Source of the DNA: Oreohelix idahoensis | Taxonomy: Eukaryota > Mollusca > Gastropoda > Stylommatophora > Oreohelicidae | Reading direction: 5' to 3' | DNA: 64,000 bases | Assembly: GCA_024509875.1 (NCBI GenBank) | Contig: JAMPIV010015257.1 | Span: forward strand, 186,001 to 250,000 | In this document: positions 39,701-54,700 of the stretch, one piece after another | Numbering within the stretch: position 1 is the first letter of the stretch | How the letters are laid out: every line of letters begins with the position of its first letter | Notes under the pieces: generated by a model | Database searches by the model: none | What the model was told of the DNA's origin: nothing | What the model saw: only the letters and a program-made list of their open reading frames with translations | Made by a program: the position numbers and the translations under genes

Positions 39701-42700
39701 CCTTGTACAACATGCCTGAATTAGCAGTATTTCTATTCATTGTTTTATCTCTTTAGAGATTCCCAAAAACTAAACCAGGTAAATCTGAGAACACTGACAT
39801 TCTTTATGAGCCATCCTTCAAAGCATGTATACACTGCTTAGGCAGCACAGACTACGCTGGTTTGGCCATGTCCGCCAAAGGGAAGATGGCCGCATCCCAA
39901 AAGATATCTTCTACGGACAACTGGAAGATGGCAAAAGAACAGTTGGGCAACCACAGATGAGGTTCAAAGATGTGTGCAAGAGAGATATGAGAGCACTGGG
40001 CATAAATCCAGCAACCTGGGAGGATGAAGCTGCTGATCGCACCAAGTGGCGATGCTCTCTAAAGCGCCACATCAGATTGGGTGAAAAGAAGCTCTCACAG
40101 CAAGCAGGGGAGAGGAGAAAACATCAAAGGAACATCAGGAAAATAAGCAGCTGAGGGCTGTCACCTCAGGGGCGCATTCCCATAGTCAGTTATGACTGAA
40201 GGGACTATTATTATTATATTATTAGGAGCCATCAAGAATCAACTGAAATGTATATTCCTGGCTTAGAGACAGAATGTTATTATATTTTATAGTACGCAAT
40301 ATACTATCAGTAGCTGAATGTTAAGGAAGTATGATGAACTTCTTTTATAGATATTATTCAAATATATGTATCTTACATAACACGTTCATGGGCAGAATGG
40401 TTAGAGTTCTTGCTTCTCGAGGCAAAATTGCCAGGTTTTAAACTTTGTAGCATAACACCTCTGTCAACACAACTGTAACTGACTTTGCTTTTGAGTTATG
40501 GAAGGCAAAGTCAGTGAGGAAGGAATCTGGTCACCTCACCTCCTAAAGCTGAGGCCAAGTATAGTGAAGTCTAAAATGCTTCACTTCCCTGTGGCAGTAT
40601 CTGCTACAGGAATACCTTCACCTTTTTATTTATTAAATTATGCATGTAATGTGATCCTGTATGTTCTTGCAGGAAAAATTATCAAAATGAATCATTGTTT
40701 GAATAGAACTTGATCAAAAATTTGGAATCATCTGATTCTGTTAGTCAGTAATGAAGAAATATATTTAGTAAAAGAATATTCATATCTTAAGTAACATTTT
40801 ACAAGTTGCCTCAGCTCTTGCTACAACAACAAAATAGAAATAAAATACAAGTTAATCATAATTTTTCTAATTTGATATTAATGTTTTATCACCAAATATT
40901 TGTATCTTATATCATTACTCTATATTTATTATAGCTACAGAATGGAATATATACATAGATACATTATGTTATAATTGCAATCTGTTTAAAAAGTAATATG
41001 TGATGTACACTGTAATGAAAGTACTCTCCTCATTTCAGACATCATCGGACATGATCCTGAGGATTGTTAAAGACCTGCATAAGATGGAGAAGGAAGAAAA
41101 TTCTTACATTTCAAAATCCAAGATCTTGGTGATATCTCATGATATATCCTTGTTAATTGACAAATATTTTGGAATTAAATTTTTGTAGTGGTATTTTTCG
41201 TATCGTGACGGCATGAAAACATTTACAATGTTTTATAAGACACTCTAATCACTTCCAGTTCTCTTTATTTTACATCTTTGCTCTATTATTTGAAACAACA
41301 CTGAAAATTAGCTGACATAATAGGTGTTGAGTCAGTTAACAACAATGAACTTCTTCTGCGTTCAGTTTGTAGTCATGATAAATCTGTAGGCCTGTCACCA
41401 TGACAAAGTCCACAGTCTTTTCCTGGTCAGCTTGGCAGCCCCATAGCTTCTGTCTGAGCTCAGCACCCACTGGCCAGGTCAGGTGTCGTGGGTTATCATG
41501 AGTTGGGCAGTTTTGGAGAATGTGTTCAGGGGTCTGGACTCCGGTTCCACATGGACATTCATTCATATGAGATATCCTGAAGCGATAGAGGTGGCATAGT
41601 AATCTGTAGTGGCCAGTTCTCAGGCGGGAAATGATGGTCTGCTGATGTCTACTAAGCTGGTGGACTGGGTCATATCTGTTGTATATATTACATTTCTTCG
41701 CTGATTTTTGTACTTGTTGTGGATGATGGTTTTAGCTGCTTGATAGGCAATGGGTGGCTGAATTGTTCCATTTTACTGCCACCTCTAGATAAAGCATCTG
41801 GTGGCTGAATTGTTCCATTTTACTGCCACTTCTAGATAAAGCAGCTGTTCTCTCATCTCCAGTGATTCCACAATGGGAGTGTAACCACTGAAGAACAATG
41901 AACTAAACTGCAAATATTTCTTCTTCTTGTCATTCACTCTCAAATAACCACATCTATCTCTCTTACAAAGCTGGAAGTCTGTCTCAGGCTTCTCTTGTCA
42001 CCATACAGTTTCTCCTTCAACTAAGTTGGAGAAGGCCACCCTGCACCTCTCATGAAGCCGACCATATTGGAGGACATGTTCTACTGTTTGTTTGTCCTCC
42101 CCACATGGGCACATATCTGTCTGTCTCATTTTCAGTTTGTTGAACAAATGGTATTTGAATCTGGAATGGCCAGTTTTTGGCGAGTCTCTGGCACTCTAAA
42201 ATCAGAAAGCTCCAGGTAGATGAAGCCCATAAGCCGTGGATGGCAACTCGTTTAGGAGAAGGAAAACTCTGCTTTCAAACCACCTCTGCCTTGCAGGTAG
42301 GCTGGGGACAGCCAAAGGCTAAGGTAAGCAAAGCTGAACAAAACTGCTTGCTGGGCCAAAAGGTGCAGATATTGCAGCCCAGCTGTAAACTATGACAAAA
42401 CATATTTTATTGCTCAAAACTAAAAATATTGATACTTGAGATCTGTTTAAGTTCTGAAAAATCAGGGCATGGGGAAGACCAAGAGGCAGATGGATAGTAA
42501 ACATCACAGAAATCCTGCTGACGGCAGTTAATTCAACATTCTTGGCTTCCCAGTACACTTCTCAGCAACAGTTAATTCAACATTCTGGACTTCCCAGTAT
42601 ACTTCTCAGCAACAGTTAATTCAACATTCTTGGCTTCCCAGTACACTTCTCAGCAACAGTTAATTCAACATTCTTGACTTCCCAGTACACTTCTCAGCAA

Positions 42701-45700
42701 CAGTTAATTCAACATTCTTGACTTCCTAGTACACTTCTCAGCAACAGTTAATTCAACATTCTTGGCTTCCCAGTACACTTCTAAGCAACAGTTAATTCAA
42801 CATTCTTGGCTTCCTAGTACACTTCTCAGCAACAGTTAATTCAACATTCTTGGCTTCCCAGTACACTTCTCGGCAACAGTTAATTCAACATTCTTGGCTT
42901 CCCAGTACACTTCTCAGCAACAGTTAATTCAACATTCTTGGCTTCCCAGTACACTTCTCAGCAACAGTTAATTCAACATTCTTGGCTTCCCAGTACACTT
43001 CTCAGCAACAGTTAATTCAACATTCTTGGCTTCCCAGTACACTTCTCAGCAACAGTTAATTCAACATTCTTGGCTTCCCAGTACACTTCTCAGCAACAGT
43101 AGACTAAAAAAAATAAAAAAGTAAGTAAGTAGATGTACTGGTACTTAGAAAGGAAATTAAATATGAGCTCTGCAACGCAGTGATAGGAAACTCTTTACAG
43201 AACATTACAATAGGAGGCAATCTGATCATCAGAAGTATTCCCTCCACTGCTCGTGAGACAAGTGTTTCTGCCCTTTTACCTTCCTTATACTCTAAGGAAG
43301 GCAGGCTCACTTTGGCCACATCTCCCATGTGTCAGCCTCCTGTTCTTTTTTTCCATCTGTGCTGGGAATTGAACACATTTTACTTTGTTTTATTCACTCT
43401 GAAACATTGAAGCAGCAGTTAAAGTAATAATTGCATTGTATATAAATCACTTTCCTGAACTCTATAGCTCACTGTGGTCATTCCACAGCCAGCACAAAGA
43501 CTTTTCCGCAGTTTTGCCAAGCCTTTTAGTTGCCTTTGTTCTTGACTGTCCCTTCAGTCCCAATTATTTTAGTAGATCATATACTGAGGCAGTCACTAGA
43601 TCTCTTGCACCTAATTTTACAGCTATGAATTATATCAATCTTGATATTTTGGTACTTAAAAAAAAAAAAAACCAACCAAAAAAAACCCCACCAAACAAAC
43701 CCTTAAGTGCAGTGATTTTGATCACAGTTTTTAGAAATAATCAGTCAAATATATTTAAAACATGTTTAGAAATGACCCTGTATAGTTCACAGGGGTCATA
43801 TTAACAGACAAAGAAAGAACAGGATTTCTGCTACCTCAGGCATGCCCATATAAGGCAACTAATGTAATGTTGTGATTAGGGCTGGCAACTCATGTAATGT
43901 TGTGATTAGGGCTGGCAACTAATGTAATGTTGTGATTAGGGCTGGCAACTAATGTAATGTGATTAGGACTGGCAACTCATGTAATGTTGTGATGAGGGCT
44001 GGCAACTCATGTAATGTTGTGATTATGGCTGGCAACTAATGTAATGTTGTGATTAGGGCTGGCAACTCATGTAATGTTGTGATTAGGGCTGGCAACTCAT
44101 GACGTAAAACAAATTGCCACAGAAACCAAGGCTGCAAGAGCAGGTTTCCTGGGAACCAGCTACAGTGATGGCTCCATGCTCTGTAAGGACCACAAAGGAA
44201 AATAATGATGATTATGATGATGATATTTAGAAATTGTGGCTAAATTTAGAATTCTACATAAACGTTCGGCCTAGTTTTGTCAACACTTCACTTTACAGAC
44301 ATACTGTCTTTATTTACACAGGATTTTCACCAAATTTTCTAAATGTAATAATTGTATCCAAATATTTTAATGATATTTCTTGTAATCTTGGAACAACAGT
44401 ACATACCTGATGTTGTGATGATGTTTTATAAATATATGACAGTAGTATGCCAGCACCTGGTACAAAATTGATCTATGATTATGTGATTCATGTGGCTGGC
44501 ATTTTATTCACAGTGATTTACAAGGGGATTGACATAAGTCTTGGGCCTGACCATGAAGGACATGTCACAGAGAGCTGAAATTTTGTATAGCGTTTATTCC
44601 TTTTTAATATAGCCACCATCTGAATTGACACACTTCTGCCATCTCTGCTTGACCTTGAAAAGACCTTGGGAGTAGAACACCCTATTTTTCCAACTAAACC
44701 AGTCATCACATGCCAGTATAACCTCTTCATCGCTATCAAAATGATTTCCTTTTAGCTGTTTTTTTAAGATTTGGGAATAGAAAAAAAGTCTGATGGAGCC
44801 AAATCTGGAGAATATGGTGGGTGTGGAAGAATTTCAATATTCAAATCGTTGGCTGCTAGCTGCACAAGCCGTGCTTTGTGAGAGGGCGGGTTGTCTTGAA
44901 GCAAAGGAAGATTTTGAAAGCACGTTATCCCTCGTTTCCTGGTCACAACCTTTCTTAGTTTTGTGAGAAGATCTGCATAGTACTGTCCATTAACTGTGTT
45001 GCCACGAGGCACATAATCTTTCAAAAGGACACCTTTGCCGTCCCAAAAAACAGTCAGCATCACTTTTCCTGCAGATTTCTGCACCCTCAGCTTGACAGGT
45101 GTTGGGGAGCCCGGGGTTTTCCATCGCATGCTGGCAATTTTGGATTCAGGGTCATAATGGTGTACCCAAGTCTCATCTACTGTCACCATAGTCTCCAAAA
45201 AATTTTTTGACTGTCACTTTTTGAGCAACTGTTGACTGCAATTTACCCTCGTTTGCTTCTGTTCACGTGTCAACAGTCGCGGAACCCAGCGTGCACACAC
45301 TTTTCTCATGTTCAGTCTGTTGTGTAAAATTCTATAAACTGTTCTTTCATTTAGTTTTACTCTACTAGCTATCTCCACAATTGTCATTTTTCGATCCTGG
45401 TCAATGATTTTCTTCACTCTTGTTGCATTTTCATCGTTGCACTCTGAGGCTGGTCTACCAGATCTTGGCAGATCAGCAACATTTGAGCGGAGACACTTAA
45501 ACTGTTGACACCAGTTTTTTACCGAAGTATATGAAGGACAAGAATCACGAAACACTGGTTCCATCTCCCTGTGTATTTCTGTAGGTGTTTTTCCCTGAAA
45601 CATCAGAATTTTTATCACAGCTCTGGCCTCCTTCTTTTCCATTGTTTTGTCAAATCTTTTGAGCAGCAGATCCGGTCAATAGGGTACATTGCGCCGTGCA

Positions 45701-48700
45701 CCGTAGCGATAAAACCCATTCACGAAACAAATGCGTACTTTACACATTCAGTGCAAATATGATGAACTTTAAATGTGCCAAGTTTCATCTTCCTCCTGTG
45801 ACTCCTTCATGGTCAGGCCCAAGACTTATGTCAAGCCCCTTGTATTTTCTGGTAATTCATTACTAATTTCTGATTCACAATCAATTAATCAATCAATTAG
45901 TGCCCTTGGCTTCCTTGAATTATATGCCAGTGATCAGATGATTTATTTATTTATTTAAAAAAATAAATTAAATAGCTGTTACTGATGTTATATATTTACT
46001 TGAAGTAACAAGAAGAAACATGATCCGCAACCAGATGATACACCAAGACCTAAAAACCCAACCCCCGCAGACCCAAGTAGAACAGTCCCAACTAAGATGG
46101 TTTGGTCATGTCTGCAGAATGGGAGAAGATCGGCTACCACGATAAACATGGGACACTAAAAGCCAGGGATTCAGACCTCCAGGACAACCCCAGAGTCCGC
46201 TGGGAGGATGACATTAGACCATCTTTGAAGGACCGAGGACTAGAATGGAACCAGGCCAGGAGGAAGACAGCCGATAGGATAGTATGGCACTTTATTTTTC
46301 AAACCTCTACACCTCCGAGTAGAAGAGAAACGACTAAGTAAGTAAGTAAGATATATTTAGATCTCAAGCAAAGAATACACTTAGACATGGTGAGAAATGT
46401 AAAAAATGCAAGAACATTAAAGAGTAGTAAAGGCTGAAGTCACAAGTTCAAATCTCATAAAAGGTGTTGCAAATTTTTCTCTTATTCTGTTGGCTTGTTT
46501 AAAATATATTTGTCTAAACAATAGTTCCTGCTAATATTTGTTAAGTTATGGTTGCCAACTGCCGTGGGGTTTTTAACGTGCACAACTTGCAAATGGGACT
46601 TGCTATTTTTTCGCCCTTATCCGAGAAGGCTAGGCATCCGATCTCACTACCCAGGAGACCAGGGGGGAGTATTACATCATTAGGACCACTGGTTCTGAAA
46701 AAAATATTTTCCATAAATTATTTTCCCTCAACTGAGAATCGAACCCAGTACCTCTAGAACTCAAGGTGGATGCATACCTCTTAGCCACTCTCACCCCCAA
46801 TCAGGCCTATCAGGTTGCTGCCCTGGCAAAATTTAAAAATTAGAAACCTGCCTACAACAAAAATATTTATAGAATGTGTGATTCCTATACACACACATTG
46901 GGATTCTCGCCGATGCTATGGAGTTCATGCACTGTGCTGAGATCCTCCATGTGTGATCTAAGGGAGGAGATCAGAGCACTGATGGAGTAGTCCGTGTGCA
47001 ATGAAGATAATCCTTAAACTAAACCAAACCAATATTTGTTAAGTTATGGTAAGTATTTTTAATAAACATACCAAAATTTAAATGCATTATCTACAACAAA
47101 AATCTTTAACCAAACATTTACATCAGCATTCGGCTGTTCAGTCTCTGGTCATTTCGAACTTTGGACATCATAGAACATGGTATTGAGTCATATGACACAA
47201 ATGAATCTTATGAGAATCTTATAGTGGAGCTCCTTACACAGCTGCTGAAACTTGGAGTGTATTTATTCAAGCAGCCAAAAGTATGTTTGGGTAAAATTGT
47301 AAACATCATTACAGGCAACCTTCCTAATTATGTGTTTTTTTTAATAGGTTAATGTATACTTTGTTTTTCATGTTTTAATATATAGTAGTTACTTACTAAT
47401 TACTTACTTACTTAGTCGTTCCTTTTCTACCGTGAGGTGTAGAGGTTTGTAAGAGAGCGCCACACTATTCTATAGGCTGTCTTCCTCCTGGCCTGGTTCC
47501 ATTCTAGTCCTCGGTCCTTCAAAGATTGTCTAATTGTTTTCCTTCCAGCGGACTTTGGGTTGTTCTGGAAGTCTGGATCCCTGGCTCTTAGTTTCCCATG
47601 CTTGCCGTGGTAGCTGATCTTCTCCCATTCTGCAGACAAGGCCAAACCATCTCAATTGGGACTGTTCTACTTGGGTCTGCAGGGGTTGGGTTTTTTAGGC
47701 CTTGACGTATCGTTTGGTTGTGGACCATGTCTCTTTCTAATTTTGCTTTCCTCATCTCTTCCACCAGCTCCTCTTCCTTCCCATTCATACTTCTTGTGTT
47801 CCATGTTCCGTAAGTCGTAGTCCGTAGTCCGTTCCTGTTCGTCGCCTTTAGAATTAGTCCTGTTTTCTTTATGTTTTGCGTAATCTGGTTTTCCCATTCA
47901 TACTTCTTGTGTTCCATGTTCCGTAAGTCGTAGTCCATAGTCCGTTCCAGTTCATCTCCTTTAGAATCAGTCCAGTTTTCTTTATGTTTCGCGTAATCTG
48001 GTTTTTAAGACAAACAGGTGATTGGCCTGTTGTATAGTAGTTACTAAGGTTAAACATTTTTTGTATAACGGGAACCCTGGCATTAAAAATGTGAATAAAG
48101 AATGCAGCTTTCTTTCTGCTCAGCATTTTTGTATGGAAGCAAAATATGGACAGCTACAAATGACATCAAAAAGAAGAATAAGAACACATTACAACTGCTG
48201 CAATGAGACAAAAAGTATCAGTATTTAAATATTGGTGCTATAAACAATGATGACTAAAAACATTGTGGAAATAACAACTGCTGGAAAATGCTGCAGCTGT
48301 AAAAGAGACAGAAAGAGACATACAAGATATGTGATTTTTGTCACTTGAATGCAGTGAAATCATCTGATGGTGGAGACACAGTAAGAATATGATTACTTCT
48401 GCCATCATGCATGCCATAAGAAGTGACTAAGCCAAGGTTGCGCATGAGGCTAGCAGTCTCATGATATACAACAAGCTGTTACAGAAATAACCAGTGCCTA
48501 AGTGATGCAAGCTTTTTTGCATTGGGCCCACCTGCAGTGGTTAACTCCATGCTTGCTAGAATGGTGATATGTAATCTGTAAACTGTCTTCCTGTTCTAAA
48601 TTGTACTTGTTTTTTTGCCACAGTTTTCCATCTAAAGCATCACCTTTTACATTTAATAAATTTTGAAGACATTGTTATTGTTGAACAGAATCGACATCAT

Positions 48701-51700
48701 TGCACTCTGGGCAAACCTATAGGTGCTCAGTCTCCCACAGTATATGTTAAAGAGTGTGAATGCTAACTGTTCCTGTAGCTCACTGGTTATAAACATGACG
48801 GATGCACCCTCTCATATGTCCACCTCTGCTAGCCTTATATTTGATGTCAAATTCCAACAGTCTTAACCTTGATGATTCATCTATTGCAGTGTCATTCTCT
48901 AACAGGCAATCATTAATTGTTCTCAGTATCTCTCCCTTATCCATATCCAGTGTACCCACTGTTGGTGCTCTTGATGCTAGTCTGTCAGCTCTCTCATTAC
49001 CGCGTACCCCAGCATGACCAGGACAGTAGATCCACACCAGCTCCTGCAGATTCGAAGCTTCTATGGAGGTTTTCCATTCATGAACCATTTTGAACCTTTT
49101 GAAGCATGGACTGAGAGTCTGACACAATGATGATGTCAGCTATGTTTCCATGTAGGGGGTGTTGTTTGTCTGTGGTTACTCGCAAATAGGCTTTTGCCTG
49201 GGCCATTGCATATCTGGATCTAATTGACAGCACTCCAAACATGTACCTCATTGTTACAATGGGGGTATCATGCGTACAGCCCAAGACTATATGCATCCCT
49301 TCATTTTGAATGTGTTCTAGTCATTCACATTGTGTTACTGACAGCGTTAGTGTCCCCAACCCATACTCAATGACTGATATGACGAGCTGATGATAAAGAA
49401 GAAATAGTAATCTCTGCTCCAGATGCACAGCGGCCATTATTTTCAGGGCTGCGAGACCTCTCCTGCATTTCTGCATGATGTGATCAACATAGTACTTACA
49501 CGAAAGCCTGCGATCAAATGTAATTCCAAGGTATTTCAGCTTTCCTTGACTTTCAATTTTCTGTCCATTGAGATTAATATCTGTTTTCACTATGGAGTTG
49601 TTTAAGGAGCACCAAATCACTCAGGCCTTGTTGGGATTGACTTTGGAGCCAGTTTCCTCGCTGTCACATATGGAAATAGTTGCAGCAGTGACCGTCCACT
49701 CCCCCCCATCAAGTTTATATTTTTTTTTTTTGCTACACGAACGCCTGATTCAATTAACACGTGAGCCGTTTGGCAATTAAACACGGTGGAACAGAGCGTA
49801 GTGCGCATATGGTGAAATCATTCTTTGTTCAGGGAAACACGCGGGCCAGGCCAGGCGTTAACAAGAGGCCAGGCGTTAACAGTTTCTTTGAAGAATCAAG
49901 GGGCGATCAGTCTGAGATGTACCTGGAATTGTTACATGTTCAGGGGGAATTAACTTACGTAGCTGATATTTGGCAAGGCGGAGATAATTAAAGACAAGCT
50001 AGAGATCGTCGGTCGGCAGAGGTGGCAGAATAACCTTTGATTCAGGAATTGAACGGCAAATTTGCTCGGCCCTGGACGTAGGTGTGACTTTCGCATTAAG
50101 AAGCGAAAAGAACGGAATATATACCTTGTCTCTCCTATAGTCTTTATCAGTTGCTCAGAGATTTTTCTGAATTCACTAGCTCGTTATCCTAGATCTCTCG
50201 TACAAGAGTGAATTATTAGATTTCGTGGAGTGTTTCATTTTTCTGTTGCGGTAATTTATATACTAGCCTTTAAGTGATTTGGTGTGTTTAAAGTTTTCAT
50301 TTATATTTCACTGGGATTTTCTGTGTTAAATGAATAGCATAGCAAATTATAGCAAATTTTTCCAGCTGTAAAGTAAATTTAATTACTCGCTATTTCCCAG
50401 TAAGAGATGTTTTATTGTACTATGTTGGCTTCTAAAGCCTGCTTGGGTTGGACTGTACAAATTATGCTTTTCTAGATGAAATTTTAGTCTGCTGTTGACT
50501 ATTGTTTCTAGAATTTTTCCTAGATGCGATGTTAACGATATTGGCCTGTATGAGCTGACATCATGTGTTTCCTTATCTGGCTTTAGTATGGGGATGACTA
50601 CTGCTGTCTTCCATGAACACGGTATTTTTCCCGTGTGCCAGATTTTGTTGTAGAGGGATGCAATCACTCTTAGAGTTGTATTTGGTACCTTTTTGAGGAT
50701 TTCATAGCTCAGAATGTCTTCCCCAGAGGTAGTATTGGTTTTTCATGCTAAAGCTCTTTGCTGGAACATGATGTTAAAACAGGCTTCAAAAGGAATGAAA
50801 AGACAGTAGCAATATTCCTTGATGTAGCAAGAGCATATGATGAGTGTTGGAGGGAGGGTGCACTACACAAAATCAGGAAATTAGGTATAGTAGGCAGAAC
50901 CTACAATTATCTAGAAAACTTCCTGCAGGATAGATACTTCACGGTACAAATAAACAATGATAGATCTGAGGTGTATGAGCAACAGAATGGAATTCCCCAG
51001 GGATCAGTAATATCACCATCTATCTTTACGATTATGGTCAATGACCTAGGTGACGAGTTTAAAGACTTAAAAAACAACTTATCCCAGTTTGCAGATGACG
51101 CTGCGATATGGAGAACGGGAAGAAATCTCCCATTCCTTTATAAAACAGTACAAAGGCAAATGGATAAAGTATCTGACTGGATGAACAAGTGGGGATTTAA
51201 TCTAAACGTTAAAAAAACCATAGGAATGATCTTCAGTAAAGGGCGTGTAATTAAAAACAATATAATTGACATAAGCATTAATGAGCAAAAAGTATGCACA
51301 GCAAAATCAACTAGATTTCTTGGTATGGTATTAGACCAGCAACTAAACTGGAACAAACATATAGACCTATTAGTGCAAAGCAGTAGGGGACTTATTAACA
51401 TGCTAAGATATATGAAAGGAAGTGGTTGGGGCGCCTGCAATAAGACCATGTTAACCTTCTATAAATCATTTATTAGGGGCAAACTTGACTATGCCAGTGT
51501 TGTCTATGCATCAGCCGCCCCAAGCAATAAGAAAAAACTAGACACAGTCCAAAACCAGGCACTGTCAATAATAGCAGGTGCCTCAAAGGGAACATCAGCA
51601 GAGGCACTAGAAGTAGCGCTAGGCATTATACCCCTGGAGCTAAGGAGAAAAGAACTGAGATTCAGCTACTGGGCAAGAGTGGCAAAAGATCCAACTCACC

Positions 51701-54700
51701 CAGCACATAAAACCTTTGATAGGGGTAACCAGTACATAGGCCACATTCCATTAAACCATAATAGATACCCGTCAGGGTGAAAAACAATGGATGAAGTGGA
51801 TCAATACCCAGACCTATTTAATGCGATAAACAGTAGTGCTCTGTATAAAGCAAAGATCCCACCATGGGAATTAAAAGTGCCAGAAACTGACTCCCACTTA
51901 ACAAAGATCATAAATAAATCTAACGACATAATCTCAGCAAAAAGTAAAACACTAGAGTACATAGAACGGTATATAAATAATAGCCTAACTATATATACAG
52001 ATGGGTCAAAAGATGAAGAAGGACAATTAGGAGCAGGAATAGCAATACCAAAATTAAAAATTTATAAAAGATACAAAGTAACAGGTAATACATCCATCTT
52101 TACAGCAGAATTAGTGGCAATCCTAAAAGCTTTAGAAATAGCTGCAGAAAATCCACCAAAAAAAGTAACCATTCTCACAGATTCCCTATCATCAGTATTA
52201 GCTATCAGAAACAGAAATGAATGTAGCAGGCCAGATATTATAGAGGAAATACTACAGGTTAATACATATCTACAAACTATAGGATGCAGTGCAACAATAA
52301 CATGGATACCATCACATGTGGGGATAGAAGGAAATGAGCTTGCAGACAAAGAAGCAAGGGGGGAGAGCTAGCCATAACAAAATTGAAGTAGGCTTAGGGA
52401 AGTTTGAAATTAAGAGCTTAATTGCTCAAGCAATAACTAAAGAGTGGATAACAGCATGGGACCAAAGTAAAAAAGCAAGACACTCATATAAAATCTTTAA
52501 AAAACCAAGCAAAAAATGTCAAATAAAAGATGAACTAAAAATACCAATTAATAAAAAATTGCTGAGGCTCAAGCTTGGAACTGGATATTTCATGATTGAG
52601 GAACCCACATGTGAAGAGTGTCAAGAACCAAACACAATTAGACACTTTCTGGTGGACTGCAAGAAATATGACCAACAGAGGCAAAACATTAAGACATACT
52701 GTAGTAACCACAATGTAGAAATGAGGGTAGAAAATCTCATAGGCACAAAGACCCCTTCAGAAATGCAAAAGTTAATAAAACACTATATTACAAAAACTAA
52801 TGCTAACATATAAAAAACAAATAAGGATTTGAGTCAGTAGTCCAAACTCGTGAAAGACTCGCCCCAGATACATACAAATTAACCAAAGAAACCATCCAGT
52901 GAAAATTAAAAACATACTAACTTAGAAAATAGCATATTTTGGAATTTCTTTTAAAAACCATGCTGAACTATAACTACAAAAGGAAAAATACCGACTAGAG
53001 ATAATATAGTATAAAATAAATACAAACAAAAACATATTACAATAAAGGAAACACGTCCTGATATAACCAACAACTCCATGTACATGGTAGATGGTTGAAA
53101 GGGGCGTGCTACAAAGAAAAGTAGCAAACACATTAACCAAAAAAAAAAAAAATAAGAGATGTTTTAAATTGACTAGTACATACATTAAATAACTGTCTAC
53201 TGACAGTATATATTATATACTTCTATCCATTGTTATGTAATTTTATAAATGACTAGTGTGTCCATTTTTCCTCATTTCATGAGAGAAACCAGAATAGAAC
53301 CATTAAATTATAATATTAACTGGACCAGAACTTTTACCAGATTTCATTTATATCAATCTCATCAGCCAGCTGTGTGGCAACATACATTGTCAGCAACATT
53401 TGTGTAACTTAACATAGTGTCTCAGCAACCAAAGGCTAGACAACCCAAAATATATATGTATTATTCATCCTATGTCGGCGATCACCATGTATGAACCTTA
53501 CTCCAACCAACTGAAGGCAGAGATACCGTATTTTATCCAGGAAAAATTAAATCACCAACTCCAGCGACTCCCGTGCAATTTGCAGTCCGCAACTATGGCG
53601 AGTCTGGGGCTGGATTTGGTAAAACTTAATATGACACTGAGTAGTCTTATTACTTATTAGTGTTTATTTCCATGGAATGCCTGCGACAACTACTGGGTAA
53701 GCGAATATGAATGTGGCCACAGTATGAAGGATTGAATGAACTGTAAGAGAGTAACATAATTTTCTGTTGTTACCCCTATCATACAAATCTTTTCTTTTGT
53801 TCTCATTAACCTGAGTATTTACGGGATAGATTAATTAGGAACTTGTTCTTTGTTTCTTTAATGACTATTCCATACACTTATTGTTAACTTTTGATCTTTC
53901 GGGTTAATTAACCTCTGTTGGGATCTTCTTTTTCTTTACCAGAGGGGAAAACCCATTTGATTAATATTCATTTTGTCTGTAAACCATGATCTATTGATGT
54001 ATATGATTTATGTTGTAAAGTTCTAGTGATAAATAAACTTAATAAACCTTAAGTTGTTGTGTTGGTCAACCCCTACCCTATCTGTTATCCATAGTTGTTT
54101 TCACGTTTGTGCGTATTTGTCACAGAATTGTGTGCATGTGGGTGCAACGTAACTTGTATTTTGTACAAGGAGAGAAAGTGTGTCTGATTTAAATTTAGTT
54201 GTCCAGATAGGCTGGATTAGAGAAATTACTCAACCCAGAGACTGTCCTTTCTCTTAAACGACCACCTCGTGAGAAAAACTATTTCTTTCACCTTACTCTC
54301 ACACAGTTATCATTATCACCTCTGCTCAGACAGGACTATAAACATCTATTACCTATCTGATAAAATCTACGACACTCGCACTAGTTAAACACCTCCTGTA
54401 GTGTCCCATGTATGCTATTAACCATTTCTTGTTGGTCAGAGCCAGTTCTGTAAATGAGTATGTCATCAGCAAATGTCAGTGTTCGTCCCAGCCTAGTTGG
54501 TTGAATGGTGGCTACTTTTGCTGTATAGATATTAAACAGCACCAGTGATAGTGGAGAACCCTGGGGTAGTCCCGGGCAAATGCGCATTGGGTCTGATGTC
54601 CATGTTCCCAAGCGAAATGCCACTGATCTCTCAGTTAAGGCAGCTGCTATCCATCTTGTTAGCCAAGGGTTAACACCACAAGCCATTACACAGTTCATTA